Source: Bacteroidota bacterium (GTDB taxonomy: Bacteria > Bacteroidota > Bacteroidia > NS11-12g > UBA955). Taken from it: a stretch of 64,000 nt of DNA. Location: assembly GCA_016787485.1 (NCBI GenBank), contig JAEUUL010000014.1, forward strand, positions 97,972 through 161,971, in the 5' to 3' direction. The position numbers and the translations under genes are program-made. Shown here piece after piece: positions 19,001 through 26,049 of this stretch; the first letter of the stretch is position 1; every line of letters begins with the position of its first letter. The notes under the pieces were generated by a model, which was given only the letters and a program-made list of their open reading frames with translations, ran no database searches and was not told the DNA's origin.

Positions 19001-20121
19001 TGGTCACCGGCATTTTTCATAAAATAAGACCTTCCCGCTATTTTTACCTTTGTATTTGGGAATAGTGCCACTACCCGCACGGCACTGTAACCTTTGTCAT
19101 AAATGGTTTTATACTCATGTGCACCGGGTATTGAATCAATAGGTGTAATTGCGTACGGCACTATATAACGGTATCCATCGCATTGATCTGGCCATAAAGA
19201 ATTATAATACTTCGGACTGTAATATTGAAAGTCTTTAAAACAATTAAATGGTGTAAATGGGATATTTCTGGATTTTTTCCATAATAGTTCTCTACAACTC
19301 AATAGTACACCATTATAAACTGAATAGTTTTTATTATTTGAAATAAACAATCTAGTTCCAGTCATATCAGAGTCATGTGTACCACAATAATAAGACTCGC
19401 CCTTTTTTAATAGAAACCGAATGGTGTCTCCTTTTTTATAAGGACCGATAAGTCTGGAACTTGGCAGAATCATCCCTTTCAAACTATCTTCATGTGCAAC
19501 AATTACAAAAACGCCATGGCTTCCAAATTCCTTCAAATCATCTAATGGAGTATTGTTCCAGCCTAACAAATCCCATGAACTCGCATCGCCATTAATACTT
19601 GTATATTTGAAACGGCAATTCGAAACTTCACTTAGCAATCTTAAAGATTGACTGCCATATCGCGGATTTGATATATTAATATTTGGATATTTTCCGAGGC
19701 TACTATTGTCGTTATAATCTTCATAATTATTCTCTATAAAAGCACTTATTCCAAAATTCCCGTTTGACCAAAAATGTAACGTACTGTTTTCAACAGGATA
19801 ATTATTTAAATATTTAATTTTAGGATATTTTGCTGATAATAATGAATAATATCCTGGATTTTTTATCCTTATGGTATCAAAACCTCTTGATGAAATCACA
19901 AACGAGTCTATAACTCCAATTCTGGTTAAACTATAATAAATAATTGTGCCTCGCTGACCTTTAATAACAAAATATCCCGACATTCGATAACTTGAATCAC
20001 CATATTTATAAAATTGATTCTTATAATTTACAAAATAGAATTCTTTGCCAATAAATTTTTGCGCTGTAAGCGAAATGAAAAAAATCATCGTACATCCAAT
20101 AAATAAAATACTTCTTAACAT
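16087..20121 (-). CDS. Large T9SS type B cargo protein with IgGFc-binding-like N-terminus and PKD domain
   Basis: This is about 1344 residues from the ATG at 20121, with signal peptide MLRSILFIGCTMIFF and cleavage near SLTAQ; a TTG at 20139 is less likely. The N-terminal 450 residues begin GKEFYFVN and resemble IgGFc-binding domains of surface proteins (tentative). The middle is a chain of beta-sandwich repeats with many DTV/DSV edges. Near the end are a PKD domain and a C-terminal module with VYNRWGERVYEGR and GVYAWEADVY, the gliding-associated type B sorting signal. It is presumably secreted and surface-attached. Roughly the first 300 codons are much richer in A+T than the rest. Confidence 0.85.
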   Translation of the reverse strand: MLRSILFIGCTMIFFISLTAQKFIGKEFYFVNYKNQFYKYGDSSYRMSGYFVIKGQRGTIIYYSLTRIGVIDSFVISSRGFDTIRIKNPGYYSLLSAKYPKIKYLNNYPVENSTLHFWSNGNFGISAFIENNYEDYNDNSSLGKYPNINISNPRYGSQSLRLLSEVSNCRFKYTSINGDASSWDLLGWNNTPLDDLKEFGSHGVFVIVAHEDSLKGMILPSSRLIGPYKKGDTIRFLLKKGESYYCGTHDSDMTGTRLFISNNKNYSVYNGVLLSCRELLWKKSRNIPFTPFNCFKDFQYYSPKYYNSLWPDQCDGYRYIVPYAITPIDSIPGAHEYKTIYDKGYSAVRVVALFPNTKVKIAGRSYFMKNAGDQAGDSIRSSAYIEADKPVKMMHYPGGIRGWGTYMIPACNIDAVRSDTFDLPCAWQYKKWNLYRPWKTGVAWVLAPGPGNPQVWVNGRTKTLKQRVRGMKEEWYFDTVNIIDNYNNRLYCARGATGLWAYEFMEGNVQNIFTFGTDNAPMWAKLKVNGEWNTRFSAIAEVCAKTPVKLEAVLDWYKPAYVKWQLPGGKTDSGSAVQFSFKDTGLQQITFYTESSDTDCEGKTRRDTLTRWVHVYSIPALWVQKEAAMCQGQPVWIKANYTEKQRPDWWFEDSIYCRGCDSFLIPHGGDYSIRLQKDGCTQQEAIVQVTQSDTLKLKIVGDTVACYGQLINFRTSPIIPANKCHWSTGSKDSVIALVAVKSGWINAQVWDSCAGTWRRDSLYLQVHPALEYAGTRDTAICTGSRFRAREIASGGKPGTMYSYLWQNGLPDLSLSRDTQFMMILQDGCSKPDTAVIRVKMAQPLQILSAGIPVPLCEMQAKEWTPKASGGDTNRYNWYLKQGNRLLDSSFGSTGKMKPLAKKGKPITLSLRNACGNKDTTLNPVWADGPVMILPKADTLCLSGDSIHGSVLSSGRAKVFMQFGTQWDSAEVPGPFAISCTPGVVPMSAFVWADDGCALPDTQQVIVSGATAVSINLALVPRSCAPAEITPAWSAAGGRVGRYKMKVGADGYLPKPPLWKYTGDSSHLLFIQLSDGCSEARDTVKILLEPSAVPIPVWKDTQVCSPWEWSFVTPVARQPLRWEWNSGDGAVLKTALVAPGMSIPIHHKYKLTGTWQARLSSFWDGDSLKCVQSIRNITVVPAPLAAFSWTPENTDVTRPDVFLQNHSEYANKYMWYFGNGKSSTIPEPVITLQDSGEYTIVLIAKNQLGCADTASKQLRIWGNIKIWSPNTIVPSGVNTRFIPVVVNGRLEAFRVYNRWGERVYEGREPWFPSEHILPGVYAWEADVYTVLGQKIPARGTVMVVR

Positions 20122-20209
20122 CACATTATTGAAGGTCAATTTTATAAATTTAATTATTATGAAGTATTGTATAATTAAAATTCACGATTCCTCTGGGAAA
20201 GCAAATTAT

Positions 20210-21829
20210 TCAATTGTATTCCCCATCACATTCATATATCTCAATATTGGGATAACGTCTGGTTGAAGAAGAACTTACCGGATCTGCATCAGAATTGCTA
20301 TTCCACGGGTTGGCAGGGTAACCGTGATCGGGATCTGCCGAATAATAAGATGAACTACAGGAAAACGCATCACAATTTCCCCCGTCACCTGTACCGGAAA
20401 TGGTACATTTAATCCGAAGTTGATGCCGGTTGGGGTCTCCTCCGGGATTGGGAACATTTATCCATGCCCATGCGGATTGATCATTCTCTCCATCGTACCA
20501 GGTAAGTGAAAAAGCAGGTGTGTGATAAGCAAACATTGAATCTGTGAAGGTTCCCCAAACATATGAATGTCCGCAACGCGGGCTGGTAAAATCGGGACCC
20601 ATTATTCCTATGTAATAATTTGTATTGCCTAGGTAAAAATTCAAATTCGAGAAACTCCGGGTAGTGATATCATATTCTATGTGAAAGAAATTAAAACGTC
20701 TGACCATGGCTGAACCATCATTGTAATTATCAGTCCATCCGCTAATCTGATAATTTCCTGAATTCAGCCGTGTGATTTGATAAGGACGCAATGCATTTGT
20801 AATAGTAGACCCATTATAAAATGAAGTCCCCTGGAAATAACCGTACTTAATTGCTGTTCCGGAAGTATTCACACTCCAATGCGCTGCGTCAGTGGTGGCT
20901 AAGCCCGGACCAATCGATCCGACAATAAAAACAATATCCTCATTCACATCAACCTGAATGTCAGCAGGTATCATTTGCCCCTGGTCTTCATCTAAAGTTC
21001 GAATCCAGTTATAGGTTAGTGTACCCGAATTGTTTAGTTGAAATTTGCAGACATATACTTTTGGAATATATCTGGTTGCGCCTGGCGGAATTGTACCATC
21101 TATCGTCATATTTCCCGCTACAGCTATGTACTCATTTCCACCATTTGCCCACACGTCTATACATTTTGCATTGTCAAAACGTGGAATGATTCCGGCCGTT
21201 GTAAACGTAGGTGTGGTAGTATAAATGCTCTTTCTGCCAAAACTCTGGTCTAAAACAGTAATTACACCTACCCTGGTACTGCAATACAAGCCGGAATCCG
21301 GCCTGCTAAATCCCGAAAGTACAATATAATCAGATTCAGGGGCAATAGCCATATCCCAGTATTGATAATCCTCACCCAAAAAATGCACAGAAGTGACCTG
21401 ACAGGTATTATCAATTTCCATAATAAATGACTGCACAGGAACATTTCCATTGGAAGGGTCCCGGGCAAATCCCAGAACCAGATAATTGTCATTTACCGGG
21501 TTAGGTAAAATCTTCTGAAAATCGATTCGTTCAACAATATTTGATGATCCATTATAGTTAACTTCATAGTTTTTTCTATAAACTTCGACACCTGCATCAT
21601 CTGTTTCAATAACTGCAGTTTGATGGTTATATAAAGATGCATACATATAATACCAAAAAGAAACTGTGACAATCCCGTCTCCGGACAAATTGCGGCAACT
21701 TACAGGCACATGGCACCTACCCTTTTCTCCGGGGTCTTCCCACAACAGATTCCAGGCACCTGCAATGTGTGCATACACGCTAAAAAAGAGAATTACCCCC
21801 CCCCCTGCAATGTTTGTGCCAGGCTGCAT
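20210..21829 (-). CDS. Hypothetical secreted protein with a 10-G tract near its 5' end
   Basis: This is a 539-residue frame from the ATG at 21829. It is rich in Tyr, Asn, Ser and Trp and repeated strand patterns such as YIVLSGFSRPDSGLYCS and GNYQISGWTDNYNDGS, suggesting a beta-propeller. No sorting domain was recognised at the C-terminus. The start as read (MQPGTNIAGGG) lacks positive charge before the hydrophobic VILFFSVYAHIAGA. Another ATG at 21866 opens a frame starting MKTILQNYDRLL that runs into the same G tract and would join the main frame if the tract had nine G. With ten G it ends after 25 codons. So the true N-terminus is uncertain, and the gene may be switchable. It starts upstream of the 1344-residue cargo gene with an 88-base gap. 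Confidence 0.6.
   Translation of the reverse strand: MQPGTNIAGGGVILFFSVYAHIAGAWNLLWEDPGEKGRCHVPVSCRNLSGDGIVTVSFWYYMYASLYNHQTAVIETDDAGVEVYRKNYEVNYNGSSNIVERIDFQKILPNPVNDNYLVLGFARDPSNGNVPVQSFIMEIDNTCQVTSVHFLGEDYQYWDMAIAPESDYIVLSGFSRPDSGLYCSTRVGVITVLDQSFGRKSIYTTTPTFTTAGIIPRFDNAKCIDVWANGGNEYIAVAGNMTIDGTIPPGATRYIPKVYVCKFQLNNSGTLTYNWIRTLDEDQGQMIPADIQVDVNEDIVFIVGSIGPGLATTDAAHWSVNTSGTAIKYGYFQGTSFYNGSTITNALRPYQITRLNSGNYQISGWTDNYNDGSAMVRRFNFFHIEYDITTRSFSNLNFYLGNTNYYIGIMGPDFTSPRCGHSYVWGTFTDSMFAYHTPAFSLTWYDGENDQSAWAWINVPNPGGDPNRHQLRIKCTISGTGDGGNCDAFSCSSSYYSADPDHGYPANPWNSNSDADPVSSSSTRRYPNIEIYECDGEYN
21796..21805 (-). repeat. Mononucleotide tract (10 G on the coding strand)
   Basis: Ten consecutive C on the plus strand read as G10 in codons 8-12 of the hypothetical secreted protein. 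It is the longest homopolymer I noticed in the window and lies in or before the signal peptide. Such tracts change length by slippage. Confidence 0.95.
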
Positions 21830-21946
21830 TTAGCAGTCGGTCGTAGTTTTGTAAAATCGTTTTCATTGTTTTCAGGCGTTATTATACTCGAAGTTAAAAC
21901 AATATTTTTCTCTTTACCAAACATTCAGGATATCCATTCTCAAAAA

Positions 21947-22009
21947 ATGACAAACCTATACCACCCCGAAGGACAATCCCTGAAAGGGCTGGTGCTGGAG
22001 GTGGAGTGA
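21947..22009 (+). pseudogene. Detached copy of the rlmI 3' end
   Basis: It begins with ATG-ACA and then repeats the last 19 codons of rlmI (21953-22009). It reads NLYHPEGQSLKGLVLEVE and a stop, against NLYHPEGHYLKGLVLEVE in the intact gene. The upstream sequence is AT-rich and unrelated to rlmI. It ends 4 bases before a convergent gene, just as the resident end lies 2 bases before another. It is probably the original gene end left behind by an insertion or recombination. Confidence 0.8.
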
Positions 22010-22013
22010 GGGG

Positions 22014-22490
22014 TCAGGGCATATACACATCTCCGCCCTGCGTGGTGGAGGTGCAACAATAATGGTATGTTTTTCCCCTGAACCGGTAACGCAACACCAT
22101 TTTTCCTTCACAAGAAACAGGAGCTGTGCCGGCAGGGCTGCCCTCTATGCGGTCATTGGGCGGGGTAAGTGCAATATCGTAGGTGGGTTTGTACACGTTG
22201 CACTCCCATACCAGGGTATCTTTTTTGCGCCAGGCTGCTTTTTCGGCACTGTGATTCGAGAGCCGGGCCGCACCCAGCAATCCGTCCATCCAGAAACTGT
22301 CGGCCTGGAAACTACCCTTTTTGCGCATAACCATGGTAATGGTAATCCGCTTTTCTATGGGTGAGCCCTGCACGCCGGGGTAAGAACTGCGTTCCACGGC
22401 CGAAATCACCTTAAAGGATTTCGGACCCGGACCTGCCTGCAGAAAAGTTGTTACTGCAAGTGACAAACAAACAAGCAGCGGTTTAATCAT
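22014..22490 (-). CDS. Hypothetical secreted protein coupled to the subtilase
   Basis: This is about 158 residues from the ATG at 22490, which overlaps the end of the subtilase gene by 8 bases (the ATG begins before its TAA). That start gives signal peptide MIKPLLVCLSLAVTTF; the longer frame from 22538 does not. The mature part is beta-rich and has two late cysteines within CEGKMVLRYRFRG and YHYCCTSTTQGG. No family was recognised. The tight coupling suggests it works with, or controls, the protease. Confidence 0.7.
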   Translation of the reverse strand: MIKPLLVCLSLAVTTFLQAGPGPKSFKVISAVERSSYPGVQGSPIEKRITITMVMRKKGSFQADSFWMDGLLGAARLSNHSAEKAAWRKKDTLVWECNVYKPTYDIALTPPNDRIEGSPAGTAPVSCEGKMVLRYRFRGKTYHYCCTSTTQGGDVYMP

Positions 22491-24204
22491 ACCATTCATA
22501 AGGTTCAAAATAAAAGGTCTTTTTCCATTCCCGGGCACCTTCTTTCAGCGTAAGGGTATAAATGCCCTTTCCGGCGGGTTCAATGGCGGCCGCATACATG
22601 AGTCCGCCCTGGAGTGAAAGGCTGCCCTGGCTTACCGTTTTTCCTTCTGCATCCTGGAGGGTATAAAACCAGGTTTTGGCCGGCGACTGCAGTGTACTGA
22701 TATTGAAAGCCGTGTGCATGGTATCTGAGGGAAGGCCCTGTACAAAGGTGATTTCTTTTCGTGTGTTGGTCCCTTTTACCAGATCCATGGCCAGCCGGAA
22801 ATCGGGCAGTCCGCCACCCAGCAGCGAATCCTTGCCCAGCGAATGCCTGGCGCTGAGCTCTACCGCCTGCCGCATAGCTTGCGGAGAAACGGTACCTGCA
22901 TACTGCATAAAACTGGCTATCATGCCACACAGCACCGGACTGGAAAAGGATGTACCGCTTGCACCGGTAAAATATCCGCTGGTGCCGGCTACGATTGTAT
23001 TCTCGCCCATTGCAGCCAGGTCGGGTTTCATGCGGCCGTCTGCCGTAGGGCCCATGCTGCTGAAATCTGCCCTGCGGCCGGTGCGGTCCACAGCAGCTAC
23101 GGCAATGACCCCCGGGGCATCGGCCGGTGCACCAATATAGTGCCAGTCGCCATCGCCTTCATTCCCCGCCGAGTTCACCATTATGATGCCCCGTTCCCAG
23201 GCCATATTGGCCGCGCGGGAAATCAGGGTGGTGTTACCTGTCAGCTCAGCGTATCTGTGTCCCAGTTCTGGTCGGTCAAACACGGTATAACCCAGGGAAG
23301 AGTTCACAATGTCTGCACCTGCGCTGTCTGCCATTTCCACACCTGCCACCCACTGCGCTTCTTCTGAGGGGAATTCGCTGCGGTGGTCTTCTGTGCGAAG
23401 TAACAAATAACTGGCGTCCGGGGCCGTACCTACCATCAAACCGGGAACATTTGCGGCCATACAACTGAGCACCTGGGTGCCGTGGTCATCGTCGTTGTAT
23501 ACGCTGTTGTCAAAATCCACAAAATCCTTTGTACCCAGCACACGGTGCGAAAGCATCAGGCTGTCGAAAGCTTCCATTTGGTTTGCCCGGTAAAACCCGG
23601 CGTCCAGCACAGCGATGAGTATGCCTTTGCCCCGGTAACCGCGTTTATGCAGTTCATACCCGTTCAACTGATTGATCTGGTCCCAGGCAAGGCCGTAGCC
23701 GTTGTTGTCATTGCCATTCAGTTTTTTCGTTTTCACGGCAATCCGGCAGGTATCCTGCACGGTTTCCGTTTCCTTCAGGCCGAAATGTTCAAAAGCATCG
23801 GGATTGAGTTCGGCTGCGCCCCCCCTGTAACTCCATATACCCATCAGTTCCACCTTCTGAACCATGGTCATACGACTCAGCTCCACAGCACGTGAAGAAT
23901 CTCTGGTGGTGACCAAAACGGCATTCATCCAGCGGCTGCTGAGCAATACCTGTACCCCGGTGCCTGAAACGGCTATTACATAAGCGGGGACTACCGGAAG
24001 GTCTTCCATACCAACTGGTTTGCCGGCCCGTTTTCTGCGGTCAAGCGCCTTCTGGCTCAGGAAATCCCAGGGTTTGAGAATGGAGTATGGCGTGCCGGAT
24101 TTGTCCCGGAAACTCACCCAGAATTTATAGGTTTTGGTGCCGGTTGCTGCCGTTGCAGTTCCCAGAAGCAGAGCAGCCAGAAAAAATAGTAAAGTCCTTT
24201 TCAT
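22483..24204 (-). CDS. Secreted S8 family serine peptidase (subtilisin-like)
   Basis: This 573-residue protein has a signal peptide (LLFFLAALLLGTATA). A prodomain of about 165 residues resembles an inhibitor I9-type fold. The catalytic domain has Asp201 in IAVLDAGF, His241 in DDDHGTQVLS, oxyanion Asn348 in VNSAGNEGD and Ser419 in GASGTSFSSPV, all intact. The last 80 residues form a small beta domain (GIYTLTLKEGAREWKKTFYF) that looks like a T9SS type A sorting domain. It should be an active extracellular or cell-surface protease. Three palindromic elements lie just upstream, and a small secreted protein gene overlaps its end. Confidence 0.92.
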   Translation of the reverse strand: MKRTLLFFLAALLLGTATAATGTKTYKFWVSFRDKSGTPYSILKPWDFLSQKALDRRKRAGKPVGMEDLPVVPAYVIAVSGTGVQVLLSSRWMNAVLVTTRDSSRAVELSRMTMVQKVELMGIWSYRGGAAELNPDAFEHFGLKETETVQDTCRIAVKTKKLNGNDNNGYGLAWDQINQLNGYELHKRGYRGKGILIAVLDAGFYRANQMEAFDSLMLSHRVLGTKDFVDFDNSVYNDDDHGTQVLSCMAANVPGLMVGTAPDASYLLLRTEDHRSEFPSEEAQWVAGVEMADSAGADIVNSSLGYTVFDRPELGHRYAELTGNTTLISRAANMAWERGIIMVNSAGNEGDGDWHYIGAPADAPGVIAVAAVDRTGRRADFSSMGPTADGRMKPDLAAMGENTIVAGTSGYFTGASGTSFSSPVLCGMIASFMQYAGTVSPQAMRQAVELSARHSLGKDSLLGGGLPDFRLAMDLVKGTNTRKEITFVQGLPSDTMHTAFNISTLQSPAKTWFYTLQDAEGKTVSQGSLSLQGGLMYAAAIEPAGKGIYTLTLKEGAREWKKTFYFEPYEWYD

Positions 24205-24227
24205 CGTTTGGTTTCCCTTCGTTCTCT

Positions 24228-24289
24228 GGTAATACCTTTACCGGTACAAGGGTAAATCCTTTACCGCATAAATATCACATTATTTATGC
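24228..24289 (-). promoter_or_regulatory. Tandem palindromes upstream of the subtilase
   Basis: GGTAATACCTTTACCG (24228-24243) and GGTAAATCCTTTACCG (24251-24266) are 14/16 identical direct repeats 23 bases apart, and each is itself a near-perfect dyad (GGTAAA-N3-TTTACC). Directly abutting is a perfect 8-bp inverted repeat, GCATAAAT/ATTTATGC (24266-24273, 24282-24289). All lie 24-85 bases before the protease start, as expected of operators. Confidence 0.5.
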
Positions 24290-24452
24290 CGGATTTTCGG
24301 ATTCCGGTCGAAATTCTTCAGAAAATCAGTCCGTTCAAAGAATAGCAAAGCATCGGATGACCGGATGAACACCGGCTCTTACCCTGAAAAACCAAACACA
24401 GCAAATTGTAAAGTTGCATAACAGATTCTCATCCCATCATGTTGCCCGGCCA

Positions 24453-25196
24453 TTATTCGCCAATGGTTCCGGACCGGTGTACAACATTGTGAAGTGCCAG
24501 TTCAGTGCCATCATATGCTTTCAATCTGGCATTAAAACGGTACGCTATGACCCGGTTTTGCCAGGCGGTACTTGTGGAATTGTATTCGGTCACTTCAAGA
24601 AATTCCCCTTTGGAGAAATCATTCGCTGCTAAGCCGGACACGTAGGTTTTGCCTTCATACCACACTTCTACCTTTACCGTGCCGGAATCCTGATTGTCGA
24701 ATTTATATTTACCTACCCGCATAAATTCGAGATTGGGTTTCAAATACTTATTACAAAAAGACACTTTCACTTTGCACTTTTTATCCTTTGTTTCATTTTC
24801 ATAGGTCCATTTCTCCCTTATTGTATTGCAACCTTCCCGGCCATACTGCCCACCGATATCGGTGGTCACACCCAATTGAATAAATATATTGTAAGTACCC
24901 TTTGAACTTTCCACATCTGCGATAAAGTAGGAAGGACTGGCCGATGGAAACAATTTTTTCAGATGGGACTCAAAAGAACAACCATGTTCCACCGGTTGCG
25001 GATCGGTCAGTTGATCCTTTATCATTCCCGAAGTCCGCACGAAAAGCGAAGAGGTAATTTCCTTTTCCTGCAGATCTGAGCAGAGCAATTTGCTATCAGA
25101 AGTGTTAAATTGCCCTTGCCTGACAGTTGTGTCTTTTTTGCATGCGATCAAAAACAAGAGGGCATATGCGGTGAAAAGGACCAGTGATTTCTTCAT
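24453..25196 (-). CDS. Hypothetical lipoprotein
   Basis: This 247-residue protein starts MKKSLVLF and has lipobox FLIAC followed by KKD, so Cys19 should be lipidated. The mature part has several cysteines (HGCSFE, REGCNTI, KKCKVKVSFCNK) that could form disulfides in the periplasm. It has a beta-rich end (RFNARLKAYDGTELALHNVVHRSG). No family was recognised. It stands alone, separated by about 250 bases from the subtilase and about 155 bases from the next lipoprotein. Confidence 0.72.
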   Translation of the reverse strand: MKKSLVLFTAYALLFLIACKKDTTVRQGQFNTSDSKLLCSDLQEKEITSSLFVRTSGMIKDQLTDPQPVEHGCSFESHLKKLFPSASPSYFIADVESSKGTYNIFIQLGVTTDIGGQYGREGCNTIREKWTYENETKDKKCKVKVSFCNKYLKPNLEFMRVGKYKFDNQDSGTVKVEVWYEGKTYVSGLAANDFSKGEFLEVTEYNSTSTAWQNRVIAYRFNARLKAYDGTELALHNVVHRSGTIGE

Positions 25197-25351
25197 TGCT
25201 TTGAATTATATTTTGCTTTCTAAAGGTTAGACGCAAGTTTGCAGATTTTGTTGCCTCCGATGTAAAATTCCCTTTCAGTCTTTTCGTAAAACCCATGCCG
25301 GTAAAGCATCCGGGAGCAGTCCCTCATCACCCTGCGGGACAAGCCTGGTAA

Positions 25352-26035
25352 CTATTTCTTGTAACTGTACAGAGACCAGACAACCACAAAGCCATCCGGA
25401 TAATTGTTCGGATCGGTCAGGTCCAGGTTGCGGTTCAACTGATATACCATGCCTACATCTTTGGCATAAATTTCCCGTTCCTGTGCAATGGCAATAAATG
25501 TGCTGTCATATTTCTTTTCTACCATTACCGTTTGATCCCAGCTTTGCCAGTTGTTGGCATATGCCCGCCCGACCGGACCGTAAGTGTAACGCTGCTCATC
25601 GTCCGTATTGTAAATATTGGCGTTCCACCAGCGCTTTTCTTTGATGGGAAATGACAGGTTTACTATCCTTTTGTTCTGATTCCAGGTTTGCACGCCATAC
25701 GAATTCCATGTTACAGCCCGCAAATCCATGAAATAATAATTCTTTCCGGTGTCGGGGGTATAATATCTTTCTATGCGGTAATTCAATTGATTTTGCTGAT
25801 CGGTAAAGGTATCCGTTACCGTTTCTTTTACTGTAAAACGGAATGTTTCTGTTTTTTTCAGCAGAGCATTGTAATGGGTTGAATCATAAATATAGGTGCG
25901 TACATTTCCTTTTTCATATGGGAAATACTCTAACCCTACAGCGGTATAATTGTCTTTGATGGTGCGTGTGCAGGACTGGAAAACCGGCAACGCAACCCCT
26001 GCAATTGCAAACAATATGAATATGCGTATTCTCAC
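25352..26035 (-). CDS. Hypothetical lipoprotein, last gene of the menG-porT-tgt-lptG chain
   Basis: This is about 227 residues from the GTG at 26035, which gives MRIRIFILFAIAGVALPVFQSC with a lipobox at Cys22; the frame from 26113 lies inside the permease gene and lacks a proper signal. The mature domain is beta-rich (EKGNVRTYIYDSTHYNAL, RIERYYTPDTGKNYYFMDL, ending GFVVVWSLYSYKK). It starts 14 bases after the LptG-like gene stop, so it is probably cotranscribed with it. Function is unknown. Confidence 0.75.
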   Translation of the reverse strand: MRIRIFILFAIAGVALPVFQSCTRTIKDNYTAVGLEYFPYEKGNVRTYIYDSTHYNALLKKTETFRFTVKETVTDTFTDQQNQLNYRIERYYTPDTGKNYYFMDLRAVTWNSYGVQTWNQNKRIVNLSFPIKEKRWWNANIYNTDDEQRYTYGPVGRAYANNWQSWDQTVMVEKKYDSTFIAIAQEREIYAKDVGMVYQLNRNLDLTDPNNYPDGFVVVWSLYSYKK

Positions 26036-26049
26036 TGTTTTTTCTGATT

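Noticed and set aside
20210..21829. Considered a sequencing frameshift only
   Set aside because: It cannot be excluded, but the tract position at the signal peptide and the second, better-charged start make phase variation worth keeping as a finding.
16087..21950. Considered a prophage or transposon
   Set aside because: No integrase, transposase, terminal inverted repeats or phage structural genes are visible. Only the duplicated rlmI tail hints at insertion.
21710..22009. A 99-codon plus-strand frame ending in the rlmI tail copy
   Set aside because: Its first part is antisense to the start of the secreted-protein gene and the middle is AT-rich non-coding sequence. Only the last 19 codons are meaningful, as a relic of rlmI.
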